From assembly GCA_002355495.1 (NCBI GenBank), contig AP017424.1, positions 3,224,001-3,288,000 on the forward strand: 64,000 nucleotides of DNA. Direction: 5' to 3'. Source of the DNA: Streptomyces laurentii (GTDB lineage: Bacteria; Actinomycetota; Actinomycetes; Streptomycetales; Streptomycetaceae). Shown piece after piece: positions 17,940-27,337 of this stretch; the stretch's first letter is position 1, and each line of letters opens with the position of its first letter. Position numbers and translations under genes: made by a program. The notes under the pieces are model-generated. The model was not told where the DNA came from, ran no database searches, and saw nothing but the letters and a program-made list of their open reading frames with translations.

Positions 17940-19754
17940 TCAGGACACCCGCGCGGCCGGGGCCGTACCGGCGTCCTCGGCCGGGGAGGCGTCCTCCTCC
18001 TCGGGGGCCTCCAGGCGCATCTGCCGCGGGATCGCGAGCATCAGCAGGAAGGCCACGACGACGACTCCGCCGAACACCCACAGGGTGGTCTGCAGGCTGC
18101 GCGCGAAGGAGGTGCCGGTGGCGTCCTTGGCGTACGTGGCGAGGACCGGGGCCGCCTTCTCGCTCCGCAGCGCGGGCGCGGCGCAGCTCGCCGGGACGGC
18201 GCTCGGGTCCTTCTCCTGCACCCGGTCCACGGCGCACTGCCGGTAGGCGGTGACGGTGGCGTCCACCTCGCCCGGGGTCAGCTGGGCACTGGCCACCAGG
18301 TCCTTGCGGAGCTGGGCGGACTGGTCGTCGATCGCGGTGCCGGTGTTGCCGGCGAGTCCCGCGAAGAAGACGACGCTGACCAGGGCGCCGCCGATGGCGA
18401 AGCCGAGCTGGCCGTTGGTGTGGACGACGCCGGAGGCGGAGCCCGCGTCCTTCACCGGCACCTCGGAGATCACGATCTGCGGCAGCGGGGCCGCGATCAG
18501 ACCGAAGCCGAGGCCGACGAGCAGCATCGGGACGACGAGGTTCCAGGACGAGATGCCGCTGCCGTAGTGGCCCGCGGCCCACAGGAAGGTCAGCGCGCCG
18601 GCGATCGTGACGCCCGCGCCGGCCTGGAGGACCTTGCGGCCGAACTTCGGGACCAGGACGACCATCGCCATCGACGAGGTCAGGAAGGCGCCGATGCAGA
18701 ACGGGAGGCTGGTGAGGCCCGCCCGCATCGGCGACCAGCCGAGACCCACCTGCATGTAGATGGTCCAGCCGATGTTGAACATGCCGATGCCGATGTAGAA
18801 GGCCAGGTTGACGCCGAGGCCGGAGGAGAAGCTGCGGATCTTGAACAGCGCCAGCTCGATGAGCGGGGAGCCGTCCAGGGCGATCTTGCGCTTCTGCCAC
18901 AGCACGAAGCCGGCGAGGACCGGGATCGACAGCGCCATCGACACGAAGCCCCAGACCGGCCAGCCGAGCTCGCGGCCCTGGAGCAGCGGGAAGATCAGCA
19001 TCAGCAGACCGACGGTGGCCAGGGCGACGCCCCGGACGTCGAGCTTGAGGGCGTGCGGCGCCTTGGACTCGCGGATCACGCGCGGGGCGTAGATCAGGCC
19101 GAGGATGCCGACCGGGATGTTGATGAGGAAGATCAGCCGCCAGTCGAGGCCGAACAGGTCCCACTCGGCCAGCGGGCCGCCCGCGCCCATGCCGACGGCC
19201 GCGGCGATGCCCGAGACACCGCCGTACATCGCGAAGGCGCCGGCCCGCTCCTTGGCGGAGAAGGTGACGTGGATGATGGCGAGGATCTGCGGCACCATGA
19301 TGCCCGCGAAGGCGCCCTGGACCATCCGGGAGGCCACCAACTGCCAGGGCTCCTGGGCCAGTCCGGCACCGAGCGAGGCCAGCGTGAAGCCGGCGACGCC
19401 GATCAGGAACACCTTCTTGCGGCCGTGGATGTCGCCGAGGCGTCCGCCGAGGATCAGCATGAGGGCGAAGCTGAGCTGGTAGCCCACCAGCACCCACTGG
19501 ATGACCGAGTAGCCGCCGCCGATCCCGTGCTGGATGGCCGGGGCCGCCACGTTCGCGATGGTCCCGTCCAGCATGTCCATGAAGGCGGCGACCAGCAGCA
19601 CCAGGAGGGCCATCCACCGCTTCGGGTCGGGTGCCGCGCCCGTCGGCGTGTCCGCTCCGGTCTGCGTGTCCTTGCCGGTCGGGGTGTCCGCGGCCCTCTC
19701 GTCCCTGGTCACCTCCGTCTCGACGGACGGAGCCTGCTCGGAGGAAATAGCCAT
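17940..19754 (-). CDS. MFS drug exporter, DHA2 (14-TM) family
   Basis: 604 residues; ATG with GAGAGG upstream. Fourteen hydrophobic segments span about residues 50-590. Motif A reads GGRLGDIHGRKKVFLIG, and motif C-like sequence is present in helix 5. The N-terminal 45 residues are polar with repeated TPTG/DTPTGA units. DHA2 exporters of the EmrB/QacA type use the proton gradient to expel antibiotics; position inside the cluster indicates product export and self-resistance. Confidence 0.93.
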   Translation of the reverse strand: MAISSEQAPSVETEVTRDERAADTPTGKDTQTGADTPTGAAPDPKRWMALLVLLVAAFMDMLDGTIANVAAPAIQHGIGGGYSVIQWVLVGYQLSFALMLILGGRLGDIHGRKKVFLIGVAGFTLASLGAGLAQEPWQLVASRMVQGAFAGIMVPQILAIIHVTFSAKERAGAFAMYGGVSGIAAAVGMGAGGPLAEWDLFGLDWRLIFLINIPVGILGLIYAPRVIRESKAPHALKLDVRGVALATVGLLMLIFPLLQGRELGWPVWGFVSMALSIPVLAGFVLWQKRKIALDGSPLIELALFKIRSFSSGLGVNLAFYIGIGMFNIGWTIYMQVGLGWSPMRAGLTSLPFCIGAFLTSSMAMVVLVPKFGRKVLQAGAGVTIAGALTFLWAAGHYGSGISSWNLVVPMLLVGLGFGLIAAPLPQIVISEVPVKDAGSASGVVHTNGQLGFAIGGALVSVVFFAGLAGNTGTAIDDQSAQLRKDLVASAQLTPGEVDATVTAYRQCAVDRVQEKDPSAVPASCAAPALRSEKAAPVLATYAKDATGTSFARSLQTTLWVFGGVVVVAFLLMLAIPRQMRLEAPEEEDASPAEDAGTAPAARVS

Positions 19755-19838
19755 GGTGTACCTCTCAGATCTTGGGTGGGGGGTGGCAGTACCCGGGGGC
19801 CGCGCACGCGGCCGTACGGTCCCCGGGTCAGGGGCTGA

Positions 19839-20915
19839 TCAGCGTGCCCGCGGCCGGTGGAGTCCGGCTGGACCCCGGCTGAAGCGCGGGGCGACCGCGG
19901 CGGGGCCGCTGTCGCGGGCCCGGTGATGCGGGTGAGCGGCGGCTTCCGCGACGCTCAGCACCGGGGTCACGCACGCTTCGGTGTCCTCGAAGAGCCGCGC
20001 CCAGTGGTCCCGGTCCCGCGCGGCGAAGCGGTCCTCGAACTCCCGCCGTATCGCTGTCCAGTTGGCGGAGTCGGCCCGGTCGGGGAGCAGCCCCTCGCCG
20101 TCGAGTCCGAGACCGCGCAGAAGGGCCGCGTAGAACCGCTCCTCCAGCGCGCCGACCGCCACGTAGCCGCCGTCGGCACACGCGTAGCAGGTGTAGAACG
20201 GCGCGCCGCCGTCCAGCAGGTTCGCGCCCCGCTCGGGCCGCCACTGACCGGCCGCGGACATCCCGACGAGCATGCCGAGCAGCGCGCCGACCCCGTCCAC
20301 GATCGCCGCGTCGACGACCTGGCCGAGACCGGTGCGCTGCCGCTCGTACAGGGCCGCGAGCACGCCGGCGACCAGGAACATCGAGCCGCCGGCGAAGTCG
20401 CCCAGGAAGTTCACGGGCGGGACCGGGGGCCCGCCCGGCTCGCCTATCGCGTCCAACGCCCCCGTGAGCGCGAGGTAGTTGATGTCGTGGCCGGGAACCT
20501 GGGCCAGCGGCCCGTCCTGCCCCCAGCCGGTCATCCGCGCGTACACGAGGCGCGGGTTGCGCTCCCGGCACGCGTCGGGGCCGAGGCCGAGACGCTCCGC
20601 CACCCCCGGGCGGAAGCCCTCGACCAGGATGTCGGCGTCCGCCACGAGGTCCAGGACCTCGGCGACGCCGGCCGGGTCCTTCAGGTCCAGGGCCCGGGCG
20701 CGCCGGCCGCGGTCCAGTACCTGATGCCACTCCTCGAACGACCTGCGGCCGTCGGCCCGGTCGATCCGGGTCACCTCGGCCCCGAGGTCGGCCAGCATCA
20801 TGCAGGCGAAGGGGCCGGGACCGATCGCCGCCAGTTCGACCACCTTCAGCCCGGCCAGCGGACCGACGCCGGTGCCGGTGCCGGTGGCACGTTCCTCAGT
20901 CGATGCGATGCCCAT
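19839..20915 (-). CDS. Alpha-methylacyl-CoA racemase (CaiB/BaiF family)
   Basis: 358 residues. The class III CoA-transferase fold begins LAGLKVVELAAIGPGPFACM. Racemase-specific residues are His in GHDINYLALTGAL and Asp in NFLGDFAGGSM, the catalytic acid/base pair of MCR/AMACR, and the C-terminal ACVTPVLSVAEAAAHPHHRA is typical of AMACR rather than of formyl-CoA transferases. It would epimerise a 2-methylacyl-CoA, which fits a 2-methylbutyryl-type unit from the citramalate/isoleucine route. It is divergent from the P450 at 21179 with SARP repeats between. Confidence 0.87.
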   Translation of the reverse strand: MGIASTEERATGTGTGVGPLAGLKVVELAAIGPGPFACMMLADLGAEVTRIDRADGRRSFEEWHQVLDRGRRARALDLKDPAGVAEVLDLVADADILVEGFRPGVAERLGLGPDACRERNPRLVYARMTGWGQDGPLAQVPGHDINYLALTGALDAIGEPGGPPVPPVNFLGDFAGGSMFLVAGVLAALYERQRTGLGQVVDAAIVDGVGALLGMLVGMSAAGQWRPERGANLLDGGAPFYTCYACADGGYVAVGALEERFYAALLRGLGLDGEGLLPDRADSANWTAIRREFEDRFAARDRDHWARLFEDTEACVTPVLSVAEAAAHPHHRARDSGPAAVAPRFSRGPAGLHRPRAR

Positions 20916-20991
20916 TGAGCGAGCGTAAAAAGCGCCGGTGGAGGCCCACTTGAGCCGTGGTGGAGTCCCGGCGGGGCCGTACGCGAGCCGG

Positions 20992-21055
20992 CTTGGAGCC
21001 GCGCTCGGAGCCGGCTTGATGCCGCCTCGGAGCGGCCTTGAAGCCGCCTCGGAGC
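20992..21055. promoter_or_regulatory. Six-copy SARP repeat in the racemase/P450 divergent promoter
   Basis: CTTGGAGC (20992), CTCGGAGC (21004), CTTGATGC (21015), CTCGGAGC (21026), CTTGAAGC (21037) and CTCGGAGC (21048): spacings 12, 11, 11, 11, 11. The alternation of CTTG and CTCG copies gives a 22-bp super-repeat. This is the longest array in the window and lies in the 263-bp gap between two divergent biosynthetic genes, so it could drive both. Confidence 0.7.
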
Positions 21056-21178
21056 TGCCCGTACGCCGTCCACCGACCCGTCCCGGGACCGGCCCGGCTC
21101 CAGCGGGGTGCGAGGCCGCGCTGGCACCGTCCGGCGGGACGTTCGTGCCGACCGATTCGCCCCGAGGAAGGAATCACC

Positions 21179-22411
21179 GTGACAACCAGCGCAACGGATC
21201 CGGGCACCGCCGAGGTGGAGACCGGCACGTTCCCGTATCAGCGGCAGTGCCCGTTCACCCCGCCCAAGGAATACGCGGAGATGGTCGAGAAGGACGTCTC
21301 CCAGGTCACGCTCACCGGCTCGGGACTGCGGATCTGGACGATCACCGGCTACGAGACCATCCGGCAGCTGCTCACCGACCCGCGGGTCAGCGCGTCGCGC
21401 AAGCACGCGAACTTCCCCTTCTACTTCATCGCCCCGCCGGAGTACCGCACCGAGACCTCCTTCATCGGCTACGACGGCCAGGCGCACAGCGACACCCGCC
21501 GCAAGGCCGCGCTGACCTTCACGGCCCGCCAGGTCCGCCGGCTGCGGCCGCGGATCGAGGAGATCGTCGACCACCACCTCGACCGGCTGCTCGCCATGTC
21601 GCCGACGCCGTACGTCGACTTCCACCACGCGTTCTCGCTGCCCGTGCCGATGACCGTGATCTGCGAACTCCTCGGCATCCCGCAGGACCGGCAGGAGTTC
21701 TTCATCAAGCACGGCACGGCGCTGCTCGGCGGCCACAGCTCGACGGAGGAGCGGCAGGCCGCGATCGTCGAGGTCAACGCGTACGTCAACGAGCTGATCC
21801 AGCTGAAGAAGGCCGAGCCGGGCGACGACCTGCTCAGCCGGGCGATGGCCGACTACGAGGCGTCCGGCGAGGAGTACACCGACCGCGACCTGTTCAACAT
21901 GGTCCGGCTGCTGATGAACGGCGGCCACGAGACCACCGCCAGCCAGCTCTCCCTCGGCACCGCCTGCCTCCTGGAGAACCCGGACCAGCTCGCGCTGCTG
22001 CTCGCCGACCCGTCGCTGGTCAAGCCGGCCGTCGAGGAGCTGGTGCGGTTCGCGACGATCGGCGACACCGCCGTCCCGCGCGTCGCCCTGGAGGACATCG
22101 AGATCGGCGGCCAGACCATCCGCGAGGGCGACGGCATCCTCTGCCTCGGCCTCGCCGCCAACCGCGACCCCGAGGTCTTCCCCGAGCCGGAGAAGCTCGA
22201 CATCACCCGCGGCAGCCGCAAGCACCTCGGCTTCGGGCACGGCGTGCACCACTGCATCGGCGCGGACCTCGCCCGGCTGGAGATGGAGATCGTCTGGAGC
22301 AGGCTGTTCCAGCGCATCCCGACCCTCCGGCTCGCCAGGCCCTTCCTCGACATCCCCCGCAAGGAGGGCGCGGTGATCTACGGGCTGTGGGAGCTGCCGG
22401 TCACCTGGTGA
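21179..22411 (+). CDS. Cytochrome P450
   Basis: 410 residues from GTG 21179 with AGGAAGGA upstream. The I-helix oxygen-activation motif is MNGGHETTASQLS, the ExxR is in EELVRF, and the heme-binding loop is FGHGVHHCIGADLARLE. Size and motifs match soluble bacterial CYP105/107-type enzymes needing ferredoxin and reductase (candidates at 39672 and 39995). It is the first gene of the plus-strand operon running to 26102. The substrate is unknown; the adjacent epoxide hydrolase suggests it may be an epoxidase. Confidence 0.94.
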   Translation: MTTSATDPGTAEVETGTFPYQRQCPFTPPKEYAEMVEKDVSQVTLTGSGLRIWTITGYETIRQLLTDPRVSASRKHANFPFYFIAPPEYRTETSFIGYDGQAHSDTRRKAALTFTARQVRRLRPRIEEIVDHHLDRLLAMSPTPYVDFHHAFSLPVPMTVICELLGIPQDRQEFFIKHGTALLGGHSSTEERQAAIVEVNAYVNELIQLKKAEPGDDLLSRAMADYEASGEEYTDRDLFNMVRLLMNGGHETTASQLSLGTACLLENPDQLALLLADPSLVKPAVEELVRFATIGDTAVPRVALEDIEIGGQTIREGDGILCLGLAANRDPEVFPEPEKLDITRGSRKHLGFGHGVHHCIGADLARLEMEIVWSRLFQRIPTLRLARPFLDIPRKEGAVIYGLWELPVTW

Positions 22412-22505
22412 GCGAGCGGTCCGGCCGGTTCGACCGGCGTTCGAGCCGCCGTCCGTAGCCTTCGCCTCCCACGGCACCAGGCCACCGCGGCCCCCACCAT
22501 TCCCG

Positions 22506-22575
22506 CAGTCGCAGTCGAGTCGCAGCCACCGTCGAAGTCGCAGTCGAAGTCGCAGTCGACGTCGCAGTCGAAGTC
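22506..22575. repeat. Intergenic GTCGCAGTCGAA repeat
   Basis: Between the P450 stop and the epoxide hydrolase start, 6-bp units GTCGCA and GTCGAA/GTCGAC alternate to give a 12-bp period for about 70 bp. The hydrolase ribosome site (AGGAGGA) follows directly. It is likely replication-slippage DNA; it could also lengthen the leader mRNA. Confidence 0.75.
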
Positions 22576-22589
22576 CAGGAGGAAGACGT

Positions 22590-23717
22590 ATGAGCACGGC
22601 CCTCACGCCCTTCCGGGTCGGGTTCCCCGAGGAGGACCTCGCCGATCTGCGCGACCGGCTGGCCCGGACCCGCTGGCCCGAGAAGGAGACCGTCGGCGGC
22701 TGGTCGCAGGGCGTGCCGCTCGGCTACCTCCAGGAGCTGGCCGCGTACTGGCGCGACACGTACGACTGGCGGGCGGCCGAGGCGCGGCTGAACGCGCTCC
22801 CCCAGTTCCGTACGGAGATCGACGGCCTCGGGATCCACTTCCTGCACGTCCGCTCGCCGCACGCCGGCGCCACGCCGCTGCTGCTGAGCCACGGCTGGCC
22901 CGGATCGGTCCTGGAGTTCCTCGACCTCATCGGCCCGCTGACCGACCCCGAGGACCCTGCCGACGCCTTCCACGTCGTCTGCCCGTCGCTGCCCGGCTTC
23001 GCCTTCAGCGACAAGCCGGCCGAGGCCGGCTGGACCGTGGAGCGCACCGCCGCCGCCTGGGACACGCTGATGCGGCGCCTCGGGTACGAGCGGTACGCGG
23101 CGCACGGCACCGACTGGGGCTCGTTCCTGACCGGCATCCTCGGCGAGACGGTGCCGGACCATCTGCTCGGCGTCCATCTGGCGATGCCGTTCGCGATGCC
23201 GCCGCAGGGCGACGTCCCGGTGGAGCTGGACGCCCGTGACCTGGCCGGGCTCGCCGCGCTCAAGGACTTCCAGGCGAACGAGGGCGCGTACTCGGTGCTC
23301 CAGGCCACCCGCCCGCAGACCCTCGGCTACGGCCTGGCCGACTCCCCGGTGGGCCAGCTCGCGTGGATGATCGAGAAGTACTGGGCGTGGAGCGACCACG
23401 ACGGCGACGCCGAGAAGGTCCTCGACCGCGACCGGCTGCTCGACGTGGTGACCCTCGCCTGGCTGGCCGGCACCGGCGCCTCCTCGGCCCGGATCTACTG
23501 GGAGAGCCACAACAAGATGGCCCTCGGGCCGGTCGGCGTGCCGACCGCCTGCTCGGTGTTCCCCAAGGACGCCCGGATGCCGCGCCCCTGGTGCGAGCAC
23601 CGCTTCACCGATCTGCGCCGCTGGACCGACCACGAGCGCGGCGGACACTTCCCGGCCCTGGAGCAGCCGGACCTCCTCGTCGACGAACTCCGCTCCTTCT
23701 TCCGCCCGTTGACCTGA
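22590..23717 (+). CDS. Epoxide hydrolase (EHN-type alpha/beta hydrolase)
   Basis: 375 residues; ATG after AGGAGGA. The N-terminal EHN region (FPEEDLADLRDRLARTRWP) precedes an alpha/beta-hydrolase core. Seen are the oxyanion HGWPGSVLEF, CPSLPGFAFSDKP, the nucleophile Asp in AHGTDWGSFLTGIL, and the catalytic His in RGGHFPALEQP. This matches juvenile-hormone-type epoxide hydrolases that open an epoxide to a trans diol or assist ring closure. It sits between two P450 genes in one operon, so a P450-made epoxide is a plausible substrate. Confidence 0.93.
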   Translation: MSTALTPFRVGFPEEDLADLRDRLARTRWPEKETVGGWSQGVPLGYLQELAAYWRDTYDWRAAEARLNALPQFRTEIDGLGIHFLHVRSPHAGATPLLLSHGWPGSVLEFLDLIGPLTDPEDPADAFHVVCPSLPGFAFSDKPAEAGWTVERTAAAWDTLMRRLGYERYAAHGTDWGSFLTGILGETVPDHLLGVHLAMPFAMPPQGDVPVELDARDLAGLAALKDFQANEGAYSVLQATRPQTLGYGLADSPVGQLAWMIEKYWAWSDHDGDAEKVLDRDRLLDVVTLAWLAGTGASSARIYWESHNKMALGPVGVPTACSVFPKDARMPRPWCEHRFTDLRRWTDHERGGHFPALEQPDLLVDELRSFFRPLT

Positions 23718-23739
23718 ACCCGAGTCTGGAGGCTGTGCC

Positions 23740-25077
23740 ATGACCGCCGGTACGACCGGTACGTCCGGGGCCAGCGCAGAGCTGCCCGAGCTGTCAGAGC
23801 TGTCAGAGCTGTCAGAGCTGTCAGAGCTGTCAGAGCTGTCAGAGCTGTCAGAGCTGTCAGAGATACCCGAATTCCCCTTCCCGGGTACGAGTTACCGGGG
23901 CCCCGACCCGCTCTTCACCCGTCTCCGGGCGGAGCGGCCCGTCGTACGCGTCCGGTGGACCGGGGGCGGCCACGCCTGGCTGATCACGCGCCACGAGGAC
24001 GTACGGCGGGTGCTCGACGACACCCGGTTCAGCCGGGCGGCCTCGTACGCGCCCGAAGCACCCACGTTCCAGGGGCTGTTCCAGGCCCCGCCCGGGATGA
24101 TCGTCTCGCTCGACCCGCCGGACCACACCCGGCTGCGGCGGCTCGCCGAACAGGCCTTCTCGCGGACCCGGATCGAGGGCATGCGGCCCCGCGTGCGCGA
24201 GGTGGCGGTCCGGCTGCTCGACGCCCTGGACAAGAAGGCGGCGGACGGCGGGCCGGTGGACCTCGTGGAGGGCTTCGCCGCGCCGCTCGCCATGGCGGTC
24301 ATCTGCGAGCTGCTCGGCGTGCCGGAGCAGGACCGCGATCAATTCCTGGTCTGGGTACGGCAGTTCGCCGACGTGTCCGGCCCGGAGGAGCTGGCCGTCG
24401 AGGGCCGGGAGAAGCTCGGCGCGTACATCGCGGGGCTGGTCGGCGGCAAGATGGCCGCCCCCGCCGACGACGTGCTCTCCGACCTGATCGCCGCCCGCGA
24501 CGGCGAGGACCGGCTGAGCTTCGAGGAGCTGGTGGGCCTCGGCTACACCCTGCTCGGCGGCGGCTTCGACTCGGCGGCGGGCCAGATCTCCAACTTCACC
24601 CTGACGCTGCTCGCGCACCACCCCGAGGTCTGGCGGCGGCTCGGCGAGCACCCCGAGGACGTGCCGCGGGCCGTCGAGGAGCTGCTGCGGACGGTGAACC
24701 TGACGGGCAACGACACCTCCGGCATGCCGCGTATCGCCACCGAGGACGTGACCGTCGCCGGCGTGACCATCCCCGCCGGGGACGCCGTCTTCCTGGCCTT
24801 CGCCTCCGCCAACCGCGACGCGTCGGTCTTCCCCGACCCGGAGACGGCGGACTTCGGCCGCGCGGACAACCCGCACCTCGCCTTCGGCCACGGCATCCAC
24901 CACTGCCTGGGCGCGCCGCTGGCGCGGGTCGAGCTGGCCGTGGCCCTGGAGGAGCTGACCGCCCGCTACCCCGACGCCCGGCCGGCGGTCCCCGAGCCCG
25001 AGCTGCTGTGGCGGGTCGGCGACGTCAACCACAACCTCGTAAGCCTCCCCGTTCATCTGCGAAGGAGCACGTCATGA
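23740..25077 (+). CDS. Cytochrome P450 with an N-terminal Glu-Leu-Ser repeat
   Basis: 445 residues. Residues about 14-42 are (ELS)n, eight perfect copies encoded by a 9-bp repeat, and are not part of the P450 fold. The core has I-helix GGGFDSAAGQIS (Ser and Ala replace the usual acid/alcohol Thr pair), EELLRT and heme loop FGHGIHHCLGAPLARVE. Loss of the conserved I-helix Thr is seen in P450s with atypical oxygen activation. The final TGA overlaps the next ATG (ATGA at 25074). Confidence 0.93.
   Translation: MTAGTTGTSGASAELPELSELSELSELSELSELSELSELSEIPEFPFPGTSYRGPDPLFTRLRAERPVVRVRWTGGGHAWLITRHEDVRRVLDDTRFSRAASYAPEAPTFQGLFQAPPGMIVSLDPPDHTRLRRLAEQAFSRTRIEGMRPRVREVAVRLLDALDKKAADGGPVDLVEGFAAPLAMAVICELLGVPEQDRDQFLVWVRQFADVSGPEELAVEGREKLGAYIAGLVGGKMAAPADDVLSDLIAARDGEDRLSFEELVGLGYTLLGGGFDSAAGQISNFTLTLLAHHPEVWRRLGEHPEDVPRAVEELLRTVNLTGNDTSGMPRIATEDVTVAGVTIPAGDAVFLAFASANRDASVFPDPETADFGRADNPHLAFGHGIHHCLGAPLARVELAVALEELTARYPDARPAVPEPELLWRVGDVNHNLVSLPVHLRRSTS
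23788..23859 (+). repeat. Eight tandem copies of GAGCTGTCA inside the P450 gene
   Basis: GAGCTGTCA is repeated exactly from 23788 to 23859, preceded by GAGCTGCCC and followed by GAGATA. The period is three codons, so copy-number change keeps frame and varies only the length of the N-terminal tail. Identical copies suggest recent expansion. Confidence 0.95.
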
Positions 25078-26102
25078 GCAGCGGCAGAGTCGAGCTTCCG
25101 GCCGTCAGCCGGGAGGTCCGGCTGGCGTCGTACCCCGGTGACGACGTCACCCTGGACACCTTCGCGTTCGGCGAGTCGGAGCTGTCCGAGCCGGGCGAGG
25201 GACAGGTCGTCGTCCGCAACGACTGGATGACCCTCGGCTCCGTCGCCCGCGACCAGATGAACCCGGACACCAAGCTGCCGATCCCCGTCTTCCAGCCGGG
25301 CGTCGCCATGTGGGGCCGGACCGTCGGCACGGTCGTCCGCTCGAACAGCGACGCGCTCGCCGTCGGCGACCTGGTGGAGCACTTCAACGGCTGGCGCGAG
25401 TACGCCGTCGGCACGGCCCACGAGTTCTTCCGGCGCGACCGCGCGCTGCTGCCCGGCCCCGAGTACTTCCTGTCGCAGGGCCCGACGGCCTGGCACGGCA
25501 TGGTCGGCACGGCGGAGGTCCGCGAGGGCGACACGGTCTTCGTGTCCGGGGCGACCAACGGCGTCGGCGCGCTGGCGGGGCAGATCGCCAGGCTGCGCGG
25601 GGCGAAGCGGGTCATCGGCAGCACGGGCTCCAAGGCGAAGATCGACTTCCTGGTCGACGAGCTCGGCTTCGACGCCGCCTTCGACTACCACGACGGCCCG
25701 GTGGCCGAACGGCTCGCGGAGCTGGCCCCGGACGGGCTCGACGTCGTCTTCGACAACGTCGGCGGCGAGCAGTTCGAGGCCGCCGTGGCGCACGCGGCCC
25801 GCGGCGCCCGCTTCGCGCTGTGCGGGGTGCTGTCCGGCCAGCACGGCGGGGGCGAGGGCGGCAGCCCGCGGCTGCCGCTGATGTCCGCGATCACCAAGGA
25901 CCTGACGCTGCGCGGCTTCGCCACCCTGCACACCCCCGACCAGATCGAGGAGTGGAACGCGCGGTTCGGCGCCTGGCTCGGCGAGGACCGGATCGTCTTC
26001 CCGCACACCGTCGTCGAGGGCGGGGTCGACGCCCTGCCGCAGGCGTTCCTGGACCTGCTGGACCGCAAGTACAGCGGCACGGTCCTGGTGCGGATGAGCT
26101 GA
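25074..26102 (+). CDS. MDR-family NADPH-dependent oxidoreductase (enone/quinone reductase-like)
   Basis: 342 residues. Rossmann motif VFVSGATNGVGALAGQIARL, then LDVVFDNVGGEQFEAAV and a late ITKDLTLRGFATLHTPDQ block match the prostaglandin-reductase/2-alkenal-reductase (PTGR, zinc-free) branch, which reduces alpha,beta-unsaturated ketones. Translation is coupled to the preceding P450. It is the last gene before a strong terminator. The likely role is reduction of an enone or quinone-methide in the polyketide. Confidence 0.9.
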   Translation: MSSGRVELPAVSREVRLASYPGDDVTLDTFAFGESELSEPGEGQVVVRNDWMTLGSVARDQMNPDTKLPIPVFQPGVAMWGRTVGTVVRSNSDALAVGDLVEHFNGWREYAVGTAHEFFRRDRALLPGPEYFLSQGPTAWHGMVGTAEVREGDTVFVSGATNGVGALAGQIARLRGAKRVIGSTGSKAKIDFLVDELGFDAAFDYHDGPVAERLAELAPDGLDVVFDNVGGEQFEAAVAHAARGARFALCGVLSGQHGGGEGGSPRLPLMSAITKDLTLRGFATLHTPDQIEEWNARFGAWLGEDRIVFPHTVVEGGVDALPQAFLDLLDRKYSGTVLVRMS

Positions 26103-26125
26103 ACGCGCGGCAGGACGCGTACGCC

Positions 26126-26165
26126 GGTGGTGCCCCGGGTCGGAATCGTGACCCGGGGCACCACC
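26126..26165 (+). terminator. Strong hairpin after the P450 operon
   Basis: Perfect 16-bp arms at 26126-26141 and 26150-26165 with an 8-nt loop, followed by CCCTTTGTCG. It separates the glycosylase gene from the operon, so that gene likely has its own promoter. Confidence 0.85.
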
Positions 26166-26221
26166 CCTTTGTCGTTGTCCCTGTGAGTACGAAGATGTCT
26201 GTACGGAGGAAAGGAACGCGC

Positions 26222-27328
26222 ATGGCGACTGGAGACCCGGGCGTGCTGGACCGCAGGACGCTCAACCGGAGCCTGCTGGCCCGCCAACTGCTCGTCGAAC
26301 GCTCGGAGATGACCGCCTCGGCCGCGATCGGCCATCTGGTCGGCATGCAGGCCCAGGCACCCAACCCGCCCTACGTCGGGCTGTGGACCCGGCTCGCGGG
26401 CTTCCGCGTCGACGATCTGGCCGGCCTGGTCACGGCCCGCGAGGTGGTCCGGCTCGTGCTGATGCGCGGCACCATCCACCTGGTGACGGCGGAGGACTGC
26501 CTGGCCCTGCGGCCGGTGCTGCGAGGCGCCCTGGAACAGGGTCTCAAGGGCACCTTCGGCCGCAAGCTCGACGGGGTCGACACCGCGCAGGTGGCGGCGG
26601 CGGGGCGGGAGTTGGTGGAGAAGGAGACGCTCACCCTGGGCGGCCTCGGGACGCGGCTCGCCGAACGCTGGCCGGACCGCGAGCCGTTCGCCCTCGCCAA
26701 CGCCGTACGCAACCTGGTGCCGCTGGTGCAGGTGCCGCCGCGCGGGCTGTGGGGCGAGAGCGGCCAGGCCGTGCACACGACCGCCGAGTCCTGGCTCGGC
26801 CGGCCGCTCGCGGCCGACGCCACGCCGGACGCCATGGTCGAGCGCTATCTGGCGGCGTTCGGCCCGGCCACCGTCAAGGACATCCAGGTCTGGTCCGGCA
26901 TGACCCGGCTCGCCGACGCCGTGGGCCGGCTGCGGCCGCGGCTGCGCAGCTTCCGCGACGAGAACGGCCAGGAGCTGGTCGACCTGCTCGACGCCCCGCT
27001 GCCCGACGCGGACACGCCCGTACCGGTGCGGTTCCTGCCCGAGTTCGACAACATCCTGCTGTCGCACGCCGACCGCTCCCGCATCATCACCGAGGAGCAG
27101 CGCAAGCTGGTCTTCACCCGCAACGGCCTGATCAAGTCGACGTTCCTCGTCGACGGGTTCGTCGGCGGACTGTGGCGGATCGAGCAGCGCCGCAAGGCCG
27201 CGACCCTGGTCCTGGAGCCCTTCCGGGAGCTGCGCGCCCGCGACAAGGAGGCGCTCGCGGCCGAGGGCGAGCGGCTGCTGTCCTTCGCCGCGGCCGAGGC
27301 CACGGCGCGGGACCTCCGCTTCGACTGA
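26222..27328 (+). CDS. AlkZ-like DNA glycosylase (HTH_42), probable self-resistance
   Basis: 368 residues; ATG with ACGGAGGAAAGG upstream. Winged-helix HTH_42 family features are AAIGHLVGMQAQAPNPPYVGLW, where QAQ corresponds to the catalytic QxQ of AlkZ, then MRGTIHLVTAEDCLALRP and the conserved FLPEFDNILLSHADRSRI. AlkZ and relatives excise bulky alkylated bases or unhook crosslinks made by azinomycin- or trioxacarcin-type products. The gene is isolated by terminators on both sides, as expected for a constitutive protective gene. It implies a DNA-alkylating product, but HTH_42 proteins also occur outside such clusters. Confidence 0.88.
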   Translation: MATGDPGVLDRRTLNRSLLARQLLVERSEMTASAAIGHLVGMQAQAPNPPYVGLWTRLAGFRVDDLAGLVTAREVVRLVLMRGTIHLVTAEDCLALRPVLRGALEQGLKGTFGRKLDGVDTAQVAAAGRELVEKETLTLGGLGTRLAERWPDREPFALANAVRNLVPLVQVPPRGLWGESGQAVHTTAESWLGRPLAADATPDAMVERYLAAFGPATVKDIQVWSGMTRLADAVGRLRPRLRSFRDENGQELVDLLDAPLPDADTPVPVRFLPEFDNILLSHADRSRIITEEQRKLVFTRNGLIKSTFLVDGFVGGLWRIEQRRKAATLVLEPFRELRARDKEALAAEGERLLSFAAAEATARDLRFD

Positions 27329-27337
27329 CGCCCGACC

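Noticed and set aside
22506..22575. Possible CRISPR-like array
   Set aside because: Contiguous 6/12-bp units without spacers; simple tandem repeat. The same holds for 990-1064 and 23788-23859.
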